Source: Acidobacteriota bacterium (GTDB taxonomy: Bacteria; Acidobacteriota; UBA6911; RPQK01; JAJDTT01). Taken from it: a DNA stretch of 64,000 nt. Positions 17,557 to 26,619 of the stretch are shown here, piece after piece. The notes beneath the pieces were generated by a model that did no database searches, was not told where the DNA came from, and saw nothing but the letters and a program-made list of their open reading frames with translations. Location of the stretch: NCBI GenBank assembly GCA_028874215.1, contig JAPPLF010000080.1, positions 170,111 to 234,110 of the forward strand, read 5' to 3'. Position numbers and translations under genes: made by a program. Every line of letters starts with the position of its first letter. Positions within the stretch are counted from its first letter, which is position 1.

Positions 17557-18447
17557 TCAGGATCCCGGAACCGGTTGCAGGCGTTCCCGCGCCACGCCGG
17601 TCAGGAGAAGTCGATGCCGGAGCGAGGCCAGCGTCCGCTTCATGGATGTTCGGGCGATGGATTTCACGAGGGGAGCCACGATCGGCTTGAAGATGCCGGG
17701 GTAGCCGCGGCTCAGGGACAGCGATTCGCATTCCACCACAACGCCGCCGTCGATCTGCTGATATCTCCAGTAGGAATTGAGGCCCCACAGGAATCCCCGG
17801 TCGTGTCCGGGAACCTTTTCACGCTCTTGGGGAGTGTGGAGTTTCTCCAGCTCGGCGATACGGGTGGCAATGCTCCGGCTTGAGGCCCGGAACGGATCGT
17901 GCCAGCGGTAGTGGACCAGGTGTTCCGTGTTGTAGGCGACGGTGACGATTTTCTTGCGAACCAACTTCAGGTAGATGCGCAGGGAGTTATCGTCCCGTTC
18001 CAATATTTTCGTTTCCAACACGTCTTTCTGCGGTGGCACATTGGGGTCCGGATAGCGCAGGCGATGGATGACCTGTTCCAGACGGACGGAAGGAATCAGA
18101 ATGGTTCCCCGCCAGTGGTGGATCATTCCGCCGGGGACTTTGACGGTTTGGCCCCGGGCATCCTCCGTTTCCATCCGGGCGACCGTGACCTGACCCGAAC
18201 GGACCCGTTGCCAAGTCACCCGCGCTTCGTTCATCCGACCGAATTCGTGCCCGAGGAACCTCTTCTGCGATGCCAGCTCGTTGCCGATTCTTTCCTCGGT
18301 GAGCCGAACGTATTTGTCCCAGGCCAGCAGGGTCTCAGGTTTCAACTCGGCTCCGTGAACCCTTGAGCCCGGGAACAGGGGATACCCCGCGGCCAGGACG
18401 ATGGTTGCCAGCGCCAACCACACCTTGATCGATGAAATTGGTCTCAT
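17557..18447 (-). CDS. Exported START-like (SRPBCC) protein
   Basis: The 296-residue protein has a signal peptide (hydrophobic to about residue 25, then HGAELKPETLLAWDKYVRLTEE). The rest looks like a START/SRPBCC lipid-binding domain: a long helix, then strands including HHWRGTILIPSVRLEQV and TVAYNTEHLVHYR. It is clearly paralogous to the protein at 21835-22794 (shared NTEH, DRGF.W.LN.YW and ECESLSLSR/ECWAVSLSR). It follows the GtrA gene by 1 bp, so it closes the operon. Lipid or hydrophobic ligand transfer in the periplasm is an inference from fold. Confidence 0.7.
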   Translation of the reverse strand: MRPISSIKVWLALATIVLAAGYPLFPGSRVHGAELKPETLLAWDKYVRLTEERIGNELASQKRFLGHEFGRMNEARVTWQRVRSGQVTVARMETEDARGQTVKVPGGMIHHWRGTILIPSVRLEQVIHRLRYPDPNVPPQKDVLETKILERDDNSLRIYLKLVRKKIVTVAYNTEHLVHYRWHDPFRASSRSIATRIAELEKLHTPQEREKVPGHDRGFLWGLNSYWRYQQIDGGVVVECESLSLSRGYPGIFKPIVAPLVKSIARTSMKRTLASLRHRLLLTGVARERLQPVPGS

Positions 18448-18448
18448 T

Positions 18449-18874
18449 TCATTTCTCCTTGGCGGCCTGTCCGAAGACCAGCCAATGGCTGGAAAAGTAG
18501 TTCAACGTGGAGCAGGAGGCGATGGCCATCAGGTTGGCCGGCAGGTAGTGCACATTCAGGCTGGCCACCAGGAGCTCCATCAGAAACAGGTTTTGGACGA
18601 TGGAGACCGTGCCGACGGTCATGTTGAAGCGGAGCAACCGGCCCAAGACGCTCGTTTCCGCCGTTGCGGTGCGGTCCGACCACGTCCAACGCTCATGCCA
18701 CCAGAAGTTGTGCAACACCGCCATCTCCACGGCCAGGGCGGTGGCCGGCAGGTAGTGCAGGTTCCAGACACTGCGCACAAACATGAGAACGGTGATCTGA
18801 ACCAATACTCCCATCAGGCCGACGGCGTTGAATCGGGCCCATCGGATCAAGTGTTCCATCTCGGGATTCCTCAT
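18449..18874 (-). CDS. GtrA family membrane protein
   Basis: The 141-residue protein has four predicted membrane helices and the typical RWARFNAVGLMGVLVQ opening and NYFSSHWLVF ending of GtrA proteins, which are thought to help flip polyprenyl-linked sugars or related lipids. The start is placed at 18874 because its ATG overlaps the TGA of the preceding gene (ATGA); a second ATG at 18859 is possible. Neighbours are the CDP-alcohol phosphatidyltransferase and a START-like protein. Confidence 0.87.
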   Translation of the reverse strand: MRNPEMEHLIRWARFNAVGLMGVLVQITVLMFVRSVWNLHYLPATALAVEMAVLHNFWWHERWTWSDRTATAETSVLGRLLRFNMTVGTVSIVQNLFLMELLVASLNVHYLPANLMAIASCSTLNYFSSHWLVFGQAAKEK

Positions 18875-19647
18875 TTCCGGTTGCGGTGAGATCCGGTGAA
18901 GGCCGATCTCATGGGACCAAATCCGGTGGAGGGGAAACGTGGCAGGCTGATGGGAAGGGGCCGCTGGAAACGTGGCCTGGGTTCGGCGCGGCACAGCCTT
19001 CGCGTGTGCCGGAGGGCGGAGACGGCGAATGTCAGGGCCAGACCCAGGATGCCGGCCATACCGCCGACGTCGAAGAGGTTGAAGGACCCCAGTTCTCCAA
19101 GTCCGACCACCGGCTTGTAGAAGAGAAGGACCGTGCCTGTGGCCAGCAAGAGTCGCAGCTCCGTCGGTCCGACCTTCAGGAAGGAGAGCCGAAATACGCC
19201 GAGGACATGGGTCGCGAGATAGATCTCGGCGGAGACCAGCAGATACGCGATCAGCAGAGCGAGTCCGACGATGGGGCTCATGAATTCGGATGCCGCCAGG
19301 CCTCCCAGCAGAAACAAGGTTCCGGCCAGATCCAGGACGTGATCGACGTAGTACCCGTAACGCGGCCTCTGCTGGTTCCGCACCCGGGCCAGCGTGCCGT
19401 CCAGACTGTCTCCGAACCAGTTCAGAACGAGGCCTGCCACGACCAGGAACAAGGCCCGCCGGTCCCAGGAAGCCGCGCAGTAGGAGAGGCCCACTCCCAG
19501 CATGGCCAGGACTCCCAGAAGGCTCAGATGATCGGCGTTGACCCAGGCCGGGAGCCGCCGGGCGATCCACACCAGGAGTCTCCTTTCGGCGGAGGCCAGG
19601 ATGCTGTCGTGATGCCGTACGTGTTTGAAACCCTTTTGTCTCCTCAT
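18871..19647 (-). CDS. CDP-alcohol phosphatidyltransferase family protein
   Basis: The 258-residue integral membrane enzyme shows the family signature DxxDGxxAR...GxxxDxxxD at residues 80-106 (D80, D83, G84, A87, R88, G98, D102, D106). It transfers a phosphatidyl (or similar) group from a CDP-alcohol to an acceptor alcohol in phospholipid synthesis; the acceptor is not evident. GGAGGAG precedes the ATG. The 3' end overlaps the GtrA gene by four bases. With AGPS and START-like proteins nearby, it may act on a specialised phospholipid. Confidence 0.88.
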   Translation of the reverse strand: MRRQKGFKHVRHHDSILASAERRLLVWIARRLPAWVNADHLSLLGVLAMLGVGLSYCAASWDRRALFLVVAGLVLNWFGDSLDGTLARVRNQQRPRYGYYVDHVLDLAGTLFLLGGLAASEFMSPIVGLALLIAYLLVSAEIYLATHVLGVFRLSFLKVGPTELRLLLATGTVLLFYKPVVGLGELGSFNLFDVGGMAGILGLALTFAVSALRHTRRLCRAEPRPRFQRPLPISLPRFPSTGFGPMRSAFTGSHRNRK

Positions 19648-19751
19648 GAAGCTCCTCCGTGATTCACTTCCGCAGCCGAAAACCCGGCGGGTGCGTCCCG
19701 GCAGATATCGGCCGCACTGAGAGGGAATGTGAGAACGGCGAGAAAAAGGGC

Positions 19752-21272
19752 TCAGGAGGATCGGTCGGATGAAGGTGGGACCGGTTCGAAGACGGCCCGT
19801 TCGGTGGCCGGCTCGACCAACAGGAAGACGACAGTGTAGCTGACGGCCACGGCGGCCAGGCATCCGGCCAGGAGTTGTTCGTGGGTGACGATGAGGGCGG
19901 CGCCGAGGAGGAGGCAGAGGGAGAAGAGTCCATCGACCCGCCGTTTCCATCCGCGGACCCGGTTCAGTTCCGCGTCGATGGCGGAACGGTTGAACCTTGC
20001 CGTGAACAGGAGGTGGGTACGGATGGTGCCGTTGCAAAGGGCACAGCCCAGCACCAGAAAGAAAAGACCCAGGGGCAACGCCGTGGCGACCGGCGCCTGG
20101 GAGGCGGCCTGCTTGAACTTCCAGGCGCCGAAGACCATCATCGCGTAAAAAAGGACCACGGCTGACTGGTGGAACACCCACCAGCCGCCGTGAAGCGATG
20201 TACGGGATCCTGGAGTGTCCCTGGGTTTGCCTGCGATCTTCGATTCGAGGCGCTGCAACTGCGCCAGGAGTTCTTCGGTGGATTGAAAACGGCCGTCCGG
20301 ATCCTTCTCGAGACAGCGCGCGAGGATCGGTTCCAGCATGGACGGCGGCCCGACGGCGTCGGATCGGCCGGGTCTGCCCTCCAGGATCCTGGCCACCGTC
20401 ACCAAAGGTGTCTTGCCTTCGAACGGGTGGCGGCCCGTTGCCAGTTCGTACAGCAACATTCCGAAAGAGAAGAGGTCGGAGCGGAAGTCGGCTTCCTGTC
20501 CCTCCAACTGCTCGGGAGACATGTAGACCGGGGTGCCGAGAACGGTTCCTTCCTGCGTCAGGCGCTGGCTGTGGGAGGGTTCCAGCGTGGGAAGCGCCAG
20601 ACCGAAATCGACGATTTTCAGATTCCCCTGCGCATCGAGTAAAACGTTTTCCGGTTTGAGATCCCGATGGACCACTCCGTTGGAGTGGGCGGCCCTGAGG
20701 CCCTGGCACACCTGAGTCGCCACCCGGAAGAGTTCGGGGAGGGGAACAGGGCCCTGCTCGATCCGCGATCGCAGATTCTCCCCCTCGACGTACTCGCCGG
20801 AGATATAGAGCCCACCGTCAATTTCTTCCAAGGCATAGACGGCCGCGATGGCGGGGTGATTGAGGGAAGCCGCGACCTTGGCCTCGCGGCGGAGCCGCCG
20901 CCGTTGTTCGACGTCGCGGCCCACAAGTGGAGAGACTGCCTTGAGAGCCACGGTACGGTCCAGCCGCGTGTCGACGGCGCGGTAGACGACCGCCATGCCA
21001 CCCCGTCCCGCCTCGCCGAGAATCCGGTACGGGCCCAGGGTGTCCCCTGCCGTCAGGAGACTGGCGGCCGTTTCGACGCCGGCGGGTTGAAACAGGTTCC
21101 CATCCAGGAAGGCGGTTTCAGGGTCGTGGTGAGACAGAAGCGACAGGACCTCGCGGGTCAGCTCCGTGTCGGGGGAACATTCCCGCCGGACAAAGTCCTC
21201 CCGCGATTCCGAATCGTGTTCCAAGGCGGCCTCGAAGATCTCCTTGACTCGCTGAAACGTTTTCGGGTTCAT
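19752..21272 (-). CDS. Membrane-anchored Ser/Thr protein kinase
   Basis: The 506-residue PknB-type kinase has an N-terminal helical region, then a glycine loop (GEAGRGGMAVVY, about 87-98), K111 in VALKAVS, the catalytic loop VHRDLKPEN, DFG in IVDFGLA and the activation segment GTPVYMSPEQ. The C-terminal 150 residues hold four hydrophobic segments, probably two pairs of helices. Its ATG overlaps the stop of the ECF sigma gene (ATGA), so the two are translationally coupled. The arrangement suggests the kinase controls or is controlled by that sigma factor. Confidence 0.92.
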   Translation of the reverse strand: MNPKTFQRVKEIFEAALEHDSESREDFVRRECSPDTELTREVLSLLSHHDPETAFLDGNLFQPAGVETAASLLTAGDTLGPYRILGEAGRGGMAVVYRAVDTRLDRTVALKAVSPLVGRDVEQRRRLRREAKVAASLNHPAIAAVYALEEIDGGLYISGEYVEGENLRSRIEQGPVPLPELFRVATQVCQGLRAAHSNGVVHRDLKPENVLLDAQGNLKIVDFGLALPTLEPSHSQRLTQEGTVLGTPVYMSPEQLEGQEADFRSDLFSFGMLLYELATGRHPFEGKTPLVTVARILEGRPGRSDAVGPPSMLEPILARCLEKDPDGRFQSTEELLAQLQRLESKIAGKPRDTPGSRTSLHGGWWVFHQSAVVLFYAMMVFGAWKFKQAASQAPVATALPLGLFFLVLGCALCNGTIRTHLLFTARFNRSAIDAELNRVRGWKRRVDGLFSLCLLLGAALIVTHEQLLAGCLAAVAVSYTVVFLLVEPATERAVFEPVPPSSDRSS

Positions 21273-21829
21273 GCGTTCAACTCGCGTCGCAACCAAGCTC
21301 GGGAGAGCGCCCACCAGCGTTTGGTGGTGGCAGGGGAGATACCCATGACCTCGCTGGTTTCCGCCAGTGTCAGGCCTCCGAAGAACCTGAGCTCGACGAG
21401 TCGGGCCTGTTTCGGATCCAACTCGGCGAGAGCCCGCAGTGCTTGGTCCAGAGCCATGAAATCGATGGATCGCGCATTCTGGCCCAGAGTCTCGTCGATG
21501 AGAGTCACCGCATGCTGCCCGCCGCCCCGCTTCCGGGCCATTCTCGCTCGTGCCCGTTCCACCAGGATCTGCCGCATGGAACGGGCCGCGATACCCAGCA
21601 AATGGGCTCTGTCTTTCCAATGCACCTGCTTCTCGCCGAGGAGTCGAAGGTACGCCTCATGGACCAGGGCCGTGGCGGGCAGCGTCTGGCGGGCCTCCCG
21701 GCGCATGTAGTTGCCGGCCAGCCTTCTCAGTTCCTGATAGACAATGGGGAAGAGTTGAGAAAGGGCGTTCCCATCTCCGGATCTCGACTCGTGGATCAGC
21801 CGCGCCATTGCCTGGGGATTCTCAGGCAC
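21269..21829 (-). CDS. ECF-family RNA polymerase sigma factor
   Basis: The 186-residue protein matches the ECF-like sigma group that occurs with Ser/Thr kinases in Acidobacteria and Planctomycetes. Region 2 includes ELRRLAGNYMRREARQTLPATALVHEAYLRL-type text and region 4 includes LDPKQARLVELRFFGGLTLAE followed by a helix-turn-helix. A GTG start lies 5 bp after the stop of the START-like gene, and its TGA overlaps the kinase ATG. No separate anti-sigma gene is present. Confidence 0.92.
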   Translation of the reverse strand: MPENPQAMARLIHESRSGDGNALSQLFPIVYQELRRLAGNYMRREARQTLPATALVHEAYLRLLGEKQVHWKDRAHLLGIAARSMRQILVERARARMARKRGGGQHAVTLIDETLGQNARSIDFMALDQALRALAELDPKQARLVELRFFGGLTLAETSEVMGISPATTKRWWALSRAWLRRELNA

Positions 21830-21834
21830 TACCG

Positions 21835-22794
21835 TTACTCCTGGCCGCCGGGGATCGGTGGCGCATTGCCCCCTTTGAACCGACGGCCCGCGGGAATCAT
21901 ATCAACCGGTGTGACCGTCGCAGTCGCGTGGGACCTCGCTTCACCACGGATATACGCCCAATCGACCCATCGTTCCGCATTCCCCGCTCCGCTTCGGAGT
22001 CTGTCCGTCACGGCCTGGCGAGTGCCTCGCAGCGTGTTTCGAAGAGCCTGGCGGGGGACGCTTGTCACGAGCGGTTTGAGCATCCAGCGGAGCGCAAAGG
22101 GAATCTTCCGGGAGAGAGAAACGGCCCAACACTCGGTGGCCACCCCGCCCTCCCGCTCCTCCAGGTGCCAATAGGCGTTCAGTCGCCACATAAAGCCTCG
22201 GTCGTCGCCTACCGGCAATTCCCGCTCCTTGGGTTTTCCCGCATCCTTGACCTCGGCGATTCTTGTGCTGCGCGACACACCACGCCAGCGTTTCGGAGAC
22301 ACCTGCGAATAGACGACCTCGTGTTCGGTGTTGAAGATCACGGTCAGGATCTTCTTCATTCTGAGGCGCTGGTAACCTCGGAGACTGTACCCGTCGCGAC
22401 TCAGGAGTCTGGAATCCAGAACTTCCGGGTACCATTCCCGGTGGCGGTCGAAATCCATCAGCACCGACAGGACGTCGGCGGAAACCGCGCCGGGAATGAA
22501 GACGGCTCCCAGCCAGACGTTGATCCTGGCGCCTGGGACTTCAGGCAGGTCTTTCAGTTCGTCGATCAGGATCCGGCCCCGCTTCAGCGCGGCCCGGTTC
22601 TCGAGGTCCTGGTCAGACCAGAGGAACGGCATTTCCCCGCTGAATCGCTTTTCAAGACTCGCCTCCAGGTCTTGGACATACCGGTCGTAACCCCGGACTG
22701 TTTCGGGTTTCAGCTTGGCCCCGGCTTGCGCCGATTCCCCCAGGGACACGAGGAGAATGACGGCCGGGAGAAGCCGCAGACATCTCGAAATCAC
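21835..22794 (-). CDS. Exported START-like (SRPBCC) protein, paralogue
   Basis: The protein is 319 residues from a GTG at 22794, which places a good signal peptide (CLRLLPAVILLVSLG) at the N-terminus; the open frame continues to 22947 without a plausible leader. The central part resembles a START domain (LGAVFIPGAVSADVLSVLMDFDRHREWYPEV). It is paralogous to 17557-18447. The C-terminal 40 residues, rich in Gly and Pro, are extra. As the first gene of the sigma/kinase operon, it may be a sensor or transfer protein for the same process. Confidence 0.7.
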   Translation of the reverse strand: MISRCLRLLPAVILLVSLGESAQAGAKLKPETVRGYDRYVQDLEASLEKRFSGEMPFLWSDQDLENRAALKRGRILIDELKDLPEVPGARINVWLGAVFIPGAVSADVLSVLMDFDRHREWYPEVLDSRLLSRDGYSLRGYQRLRMKKILTVIFNTEHEVVYSQVSPKRWRGVSRSTRIAEVKDAGKPKERELPVGDDRGFMWRLNAYWHLEEREGGVATECWAVSLSRKIPFALRWMLKPLVTSVPRQALRNTLRGTRQAVTDRLRSGAGNAERWVDWAYIRGEARSHATATVTPVDMIPAGRRFKGGNAPPIPGGQE

Positions 22795-22994
22795 AGAATC
22801 CCGCTCCCGAAGACGATGCTGACGTTCTCCTGCCCGCAGCCGGTGCGCCAAGCCTGGGCTTTCAGCGGAAATAGTACGATATTCTTCCGAAGCGGGGATG
22901 CAGGATCGACGCTTAACTGCCAGCCGCCGCGTCTGCGCATCCACCATTGGAACGCTTCGGTCGAGTGTGTGATGATTTCCATTGCGGGTTGCCC

Positions 22995-25900
22995 ATGCCT
23001 CTCAGCCGGTTTTTGCCCAGCCTTCCCCTGATTCTCGCTTTGGGGCCCGCGATTGGCGGGTCCCGACCCGAACGAGTCGATTTCAACCGCGACGTGGAGC
23101 CCATTCTCAAGAAGAACTGCCACACGTGCCACGGGGAGCGCGTCCAGTCGGGTGGGCTGCGGCTGGATTCCCGGAAGGCGGCCTGGCAGGGCGGAGCATC
23201 GGGCCGGGCGCCCATCGTACCGGGGCGTAGCCGGGACAGTTTTCTGATCCAAGTGTTGACCGCAAGCGATTCCTCCACGACGCGGCGGATGCCGGCCTTT
23301 GCGGATCCGCTTCCCGGAAGCGAGATCGAACTCATCCGGCGTTGGATCGACCAGGGCGCCGAATGGCCCGAGGGGAAGGCATCCCGGAATCAGAACCACT
23401 GGGCCTTCGTCCGGCCGCAGCGTCCGGCGTTGCCCTCAGGCGAACCTCGGGAATGGATCCGGAATCCCATCGACAGTTTCATTCTGGAACGGCTTGAAGC
23501 CGAGCATCTGAGCCCGTCTCCGGAAGCGTCGCGGGCGACCCTGGCGCGGCGCGTTCACCTGGACCTGATCGGGTTGCCTCCCACCCTTGCGGAGCTGGAC
23601 CGGTTCCTGGGAGACGGCGAACCAGGCGCCTACGAACGGATGGTGGACGGGTTGATGGCGTCGGAGCGATTTGGCGAGCGTTGGGCCCGCGACTGGTTGG
23701 ACGTGGCTCGGTATGCGGATACGAACGGATACGAGAAGGACCGGGTCCGCTCCATCTGGCCGTACCGGGACTGGGTGATCCGGGCGCTGAACAGAGACCT
23801 TCCATTCGACCGCTTCGTGGTGGATCAACTGGCGGGGGACATGCTTCCCGGCCGGGGCCTGGAAGGGCGGATCGCCACTGGATTCCACCGCAACACCATG
23901 CTCAACGAGGAGGGCGGAATCGACGTGGAGGAATTCCGGTTTGCCTCCGTGGTGGACCGGGTCAACACGACGGCGGCGGCATTCCTGGGTCTGACGCTGG
24001 CCTGCGCCCAGTGCCACGACCACAAGTACGATCCCATCACCCAGACGGAGTACTACAGGTTTCTCGCCTTTCTCAACAACGCGGACGAACCGGAAATGAA
24101 GGTCCCGGACCGGAGGGTCGGCGAGAAACGGAAAGAGATCCAGGGCCGAATCCGCTCCCTGGAGTCTCAGCTCTCCGGGAAGTTTCCTCCGTATGGCTTC
24201 CGGAGCGTCTGGGACACGACGCCGCCTCGCGTGGTCACGTCGTCGGGAGGTGCGCACCTCACCCGGCGCCCGGACGGCTCCATCGAAGCTTCGGGTCCCA
24301 ATCCGGAGCAGGAGGTCTATCGCTGGGTCGTCCGCCCGTCGTCTGCGGTGGACCTGATCCGGCTCGAGGTCTTTCATGACCCGGACGGCTCACCGCAAGG
24401 TCCCGGACGCGGGAAAAAAGGGGAGGCCGTTGTCTCCGAAATCGAGCTGCATGTGAAGGGCCGAGCAGACGGCTCGCCGCGCCGGTTGGTCCTGGGAGAA
24501 CCGACGGCGACCTTGTCGCGCCAGGGGTTCGAGGTTTCCAAGGCTCTCGACGGTGATCCCGAGACGGGCTGGGGGCTGTCCAGGACTTACGGCCACCACA
24601 GGGCCGTCTTCCGCCTGGATGAACCTCTGCGCTTGGCCTCCGGCGAGGATCTGGTCGTCACCGTGAAACAACTGGCCGGGGCCGGAAAAAACCTGGGCCG
24701 TTTCCGGATCTCTCCGGGGCAGGAGCATCGTACCCACGATCGCCCCGACCTTCCGGAGCAGGAACAGCGCGGCCGTCATATGGCGGCGAAATACGAGGCC
24801 TGGGAAAAGGAGGCTCGCCGCCTGGTTCGATCCTGGTCGATGCGCCGTCCTCTGAAACTGGTCTCGGAGAAATCGGCGACGCTCACCGTGCTCGACGATA
24901 CGTCGGTTCTGGTGAGCGGAAACCATCCCAACTCGGACACGTATACGTTCGAGGTCGAACCGGGTCTGCCCACCGTCACGGGTCTGCGGATCGAATTCCT
25001 GGGTCATGAGAGCCTGCCCGGAGGAGGACCGGGCCGCGGGACCGTCCTGGAAGAGGGCAACTTCATGCTCAGCGAGGTCACGGTCCAAGGAATTTCCGCC
25101 TCGGCGCCGGAGGGATCGACCCCATACGCTTTCCGGCGAGCCACCGCAGACTCGTTTTATCGCCATTTGCATCCGGGCATGACCCTGGACGGAGACACGC
25201 AGACCGGCTGGTCTCCCGACCGGGAACGGGGGATGCCGCAGAGCATCGTCTACGAGTTCAAGGAACCGGTCACCGTGGCCGGTGGCGAGCGGTTCAAGGT
25301 GACACTCGTCCAGAACCACATTCACACCCATACCATCGGACGTTTTCGGGTATTCCTGTCGGCCGGAAAATCCCCCCTGTCGAGTTCGGGTCTGCCGTTG
25401 CGCATCGAGTCGATCCTGTCGGCTTCGCCTGATTCCGCGACGCCCGATGACCGGGAGGCTCTCCTCCGGCACTTCCTTTCGGTGGCTCCGGAACTGCGGG
25501 AGGAGCAGCAGGAGATCCAGGCGCTCCGGAAGGCGATGCCCCGCCACCCCACGACTCTGGTCATGGCGGAGCGCGCCGGTCCGCGCACCACCCGGGTCCG
25601 TCATCGCGGGGAATTTCTCGAACCTCGAGAGCAGGTGAGTCCGGGAGTCCCGGCGGTACTCCATCCCTGGCCGGCGGACACGAATCGCGATCGGATCGCC
25701 TTCGCCCGCTGGTTGGTCAGCCGGGAGAATCCGCTGATGGCCCGCGTCGTCATGAATCGTCTCTGGTCCAGCTACTTCGGGCGGGGACTCGTGACCACCA
25801 TCAACGATTTTGGCCTTCGGGGCAGCCGCCCCTCCCATCCGGCATTGCTGGATTGGCTGGCGGACGAATTCATGTCTCAGGGTTGGAGCATGAAGGCGAT

Positions 25901-26615
25901 GCACCGGCAGATCGTCCTGTCTTCCACCTACCGGCAATCGTCGAGAGTGACGCCGGAACTGCTGGGGAAGGATCCGGAGAATGCCCTGTACGCACGGGGG
26001 CCCCGATTTCGGGTCAAAGCGGAAACGATTCGAGACATTGCCTTGGCTGTGGGTGGACTGTTGAGCCAAAAAGTCGGAGGTCCCAGCGTGTTCCCTCTCC
26101 AGCCCGCCGGCGTGGCGGACCTGGTCTTCGGCGAGAAGAAGTGGGAGGTGAGCGAGGGCGAGGACCGGTACCGGCGGGGACTGTATACCTTCTGGAAGCG
26201 GACCGTTCCCTATCCGGCCTTCACCACGTTCGACGCACCCCAGAGAGAGACCACCTGTCTTCGCCGGGAACGTTCCAACACGCCGCTGCAGGCCCTGACG
26301 CTGCTCAACGACCCGGTGTTCGTGGAGGCGGCGCGGGGATTCGCTCTCAGGATTCTGCAGGACGCGCCGGAACCGGGACGAATCGACTATGCTTTCCGGC
26401 GATGCCTCTCCCGGCCACCGGATCGCTTCGAGTCGGACCAGATCCGGTCCTACTACGAGGCTCAGATGGAACGGATTCGGGCCGTTGGACTGACTCCGGC
26501 TCAAGGGTCGGAGATGGGACCCGTTCCGGTGGGCGTGAACCGGGAGGAACTGCTGGCGTGGACTGCGGTGGCACGGGTGCTGTTGAACCTCGACCGGACC
26601 ATTTCCAAGGAGTAG
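22995..26615 (+). CDS. DUF1549/DUF1553 cytochrome-type protein (PSD1 family)
   Basis: The 1206-residue exported protein begins with a signal peptide. A single c-type haem motif follows (CHTCHGE, about residues 35-41), then the DUF1549 region (HWAFVRPQRP, WARDWLDVARYADTNGYEKD) and a long central insert with two discoidin-like beta-sandwiches. The C-terminal DUF1553 region reads NRLWSSYFGRGLV and RRERSNTPLQALTLLNDPVFVEAARG. These proteins are found with DUF1501 partners in Planctomycetes and Acidobacteria and may take part in polysaccharide breakdown or electron transfer, but the function is unproven. The start at 22995 fits the signal peptide. Confidence 0.9.
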   Translation: MPLSRFLPSLPLILALGPAIGGSRPERVDFNRDVEPILKKNCHTCHGERVQSGGLRLDSRKAAWQGGASGRAPIVPGRSRDSFLIQVLTASDSSTTRRMPAFADPLPGSEIELIRRWIDQGAEWPEGKASRNQNHWAFVRPQRPALPSGEPREWIRNPIDSFILERLEAEHLSPSPEASRATLARRVHLDLIGLPPTLAELDRFLGDGEPGAYERMVDGLMASERFGERWARDWLDVARYADTNGYEKDRVRSIWPYRDWVIRALNRDLPFDRFVVDQLAGDMLPGRGLEGRIATGFHRNTMLNEEGGIDVEEFRFASVVDRVNTTAAAFLGLTLACAQCHDHKYDPITQTEYYRFLAFLNNADEPEMKVPDRRVGEKRKEIQGRIRSLESQLSGKFPPYGFRSVWDTTPPRVVTSSGGAHLTRRPDGSIEASGPNPEQEVYRWVVRPSSAVDLIRLEVFHDPDGSPQGPGRGKKGEAVVSEIELHVKGRADGSPRRLVLGEPTATLSRQGFEVSKALDGDPETGWGLSRTYGHHRAVFRLDEPLRLASGEDLVVTVKQLAGAGKNLGRFRISPGQEHRTHDRPDLPEQEQRGRHMAAKYEAWEKEARRLVRSWSMRRPLKLVSEKSATLTVLDDTSVLVSGNHPNSDTYTFEVEPGLPTVTGLRIEFLGHESLPGGGPGRGTVLEEGNFMLSEVTVQGISASAPEGSTPYAFRRATADSFYRHLHPGMTLDGDTQTGWSPDRERGMPQSIVYEFKEPVTVAGGERFKVTLVQNHIHTHTIGRFRVFLSAGKSPLSSSGLPLRIESILSASPDSATPDDREALLRHFLSVAPELREEQQEIQALRKAMPRHPTTLVMAERAGPRTTRVRHRGEFLEPREQVSPGVPAVLHPWPADTNRDRIAFARWLVSRENPLMARVVMNRLWSSYFGRGLVTTINDFGLRGSRPSHPALLDWLADEFMSQGWSMKAMHRQIVLSSTYRQSSRVTPELLGKDPENALYARGPRFRVKAETIRDIALAVGGLLSQKVGGPSVFPLQPAGVADLVFGEKKWEVSEGEDRYRRGLYTFWKRTVPYPAFTTFDAPQRETTCLRRERSNTPLQALTLLNDPVFVEAARGFALRILQDAPEPGRIDYAFRRCLSRPPDRFESDQIRSYYEAQMERIRAVGLTPAQGSEMGPVPVGVNREELLAWTAVARVLLNLDRTISKE

Positions 26616-26619
26616 TCGA

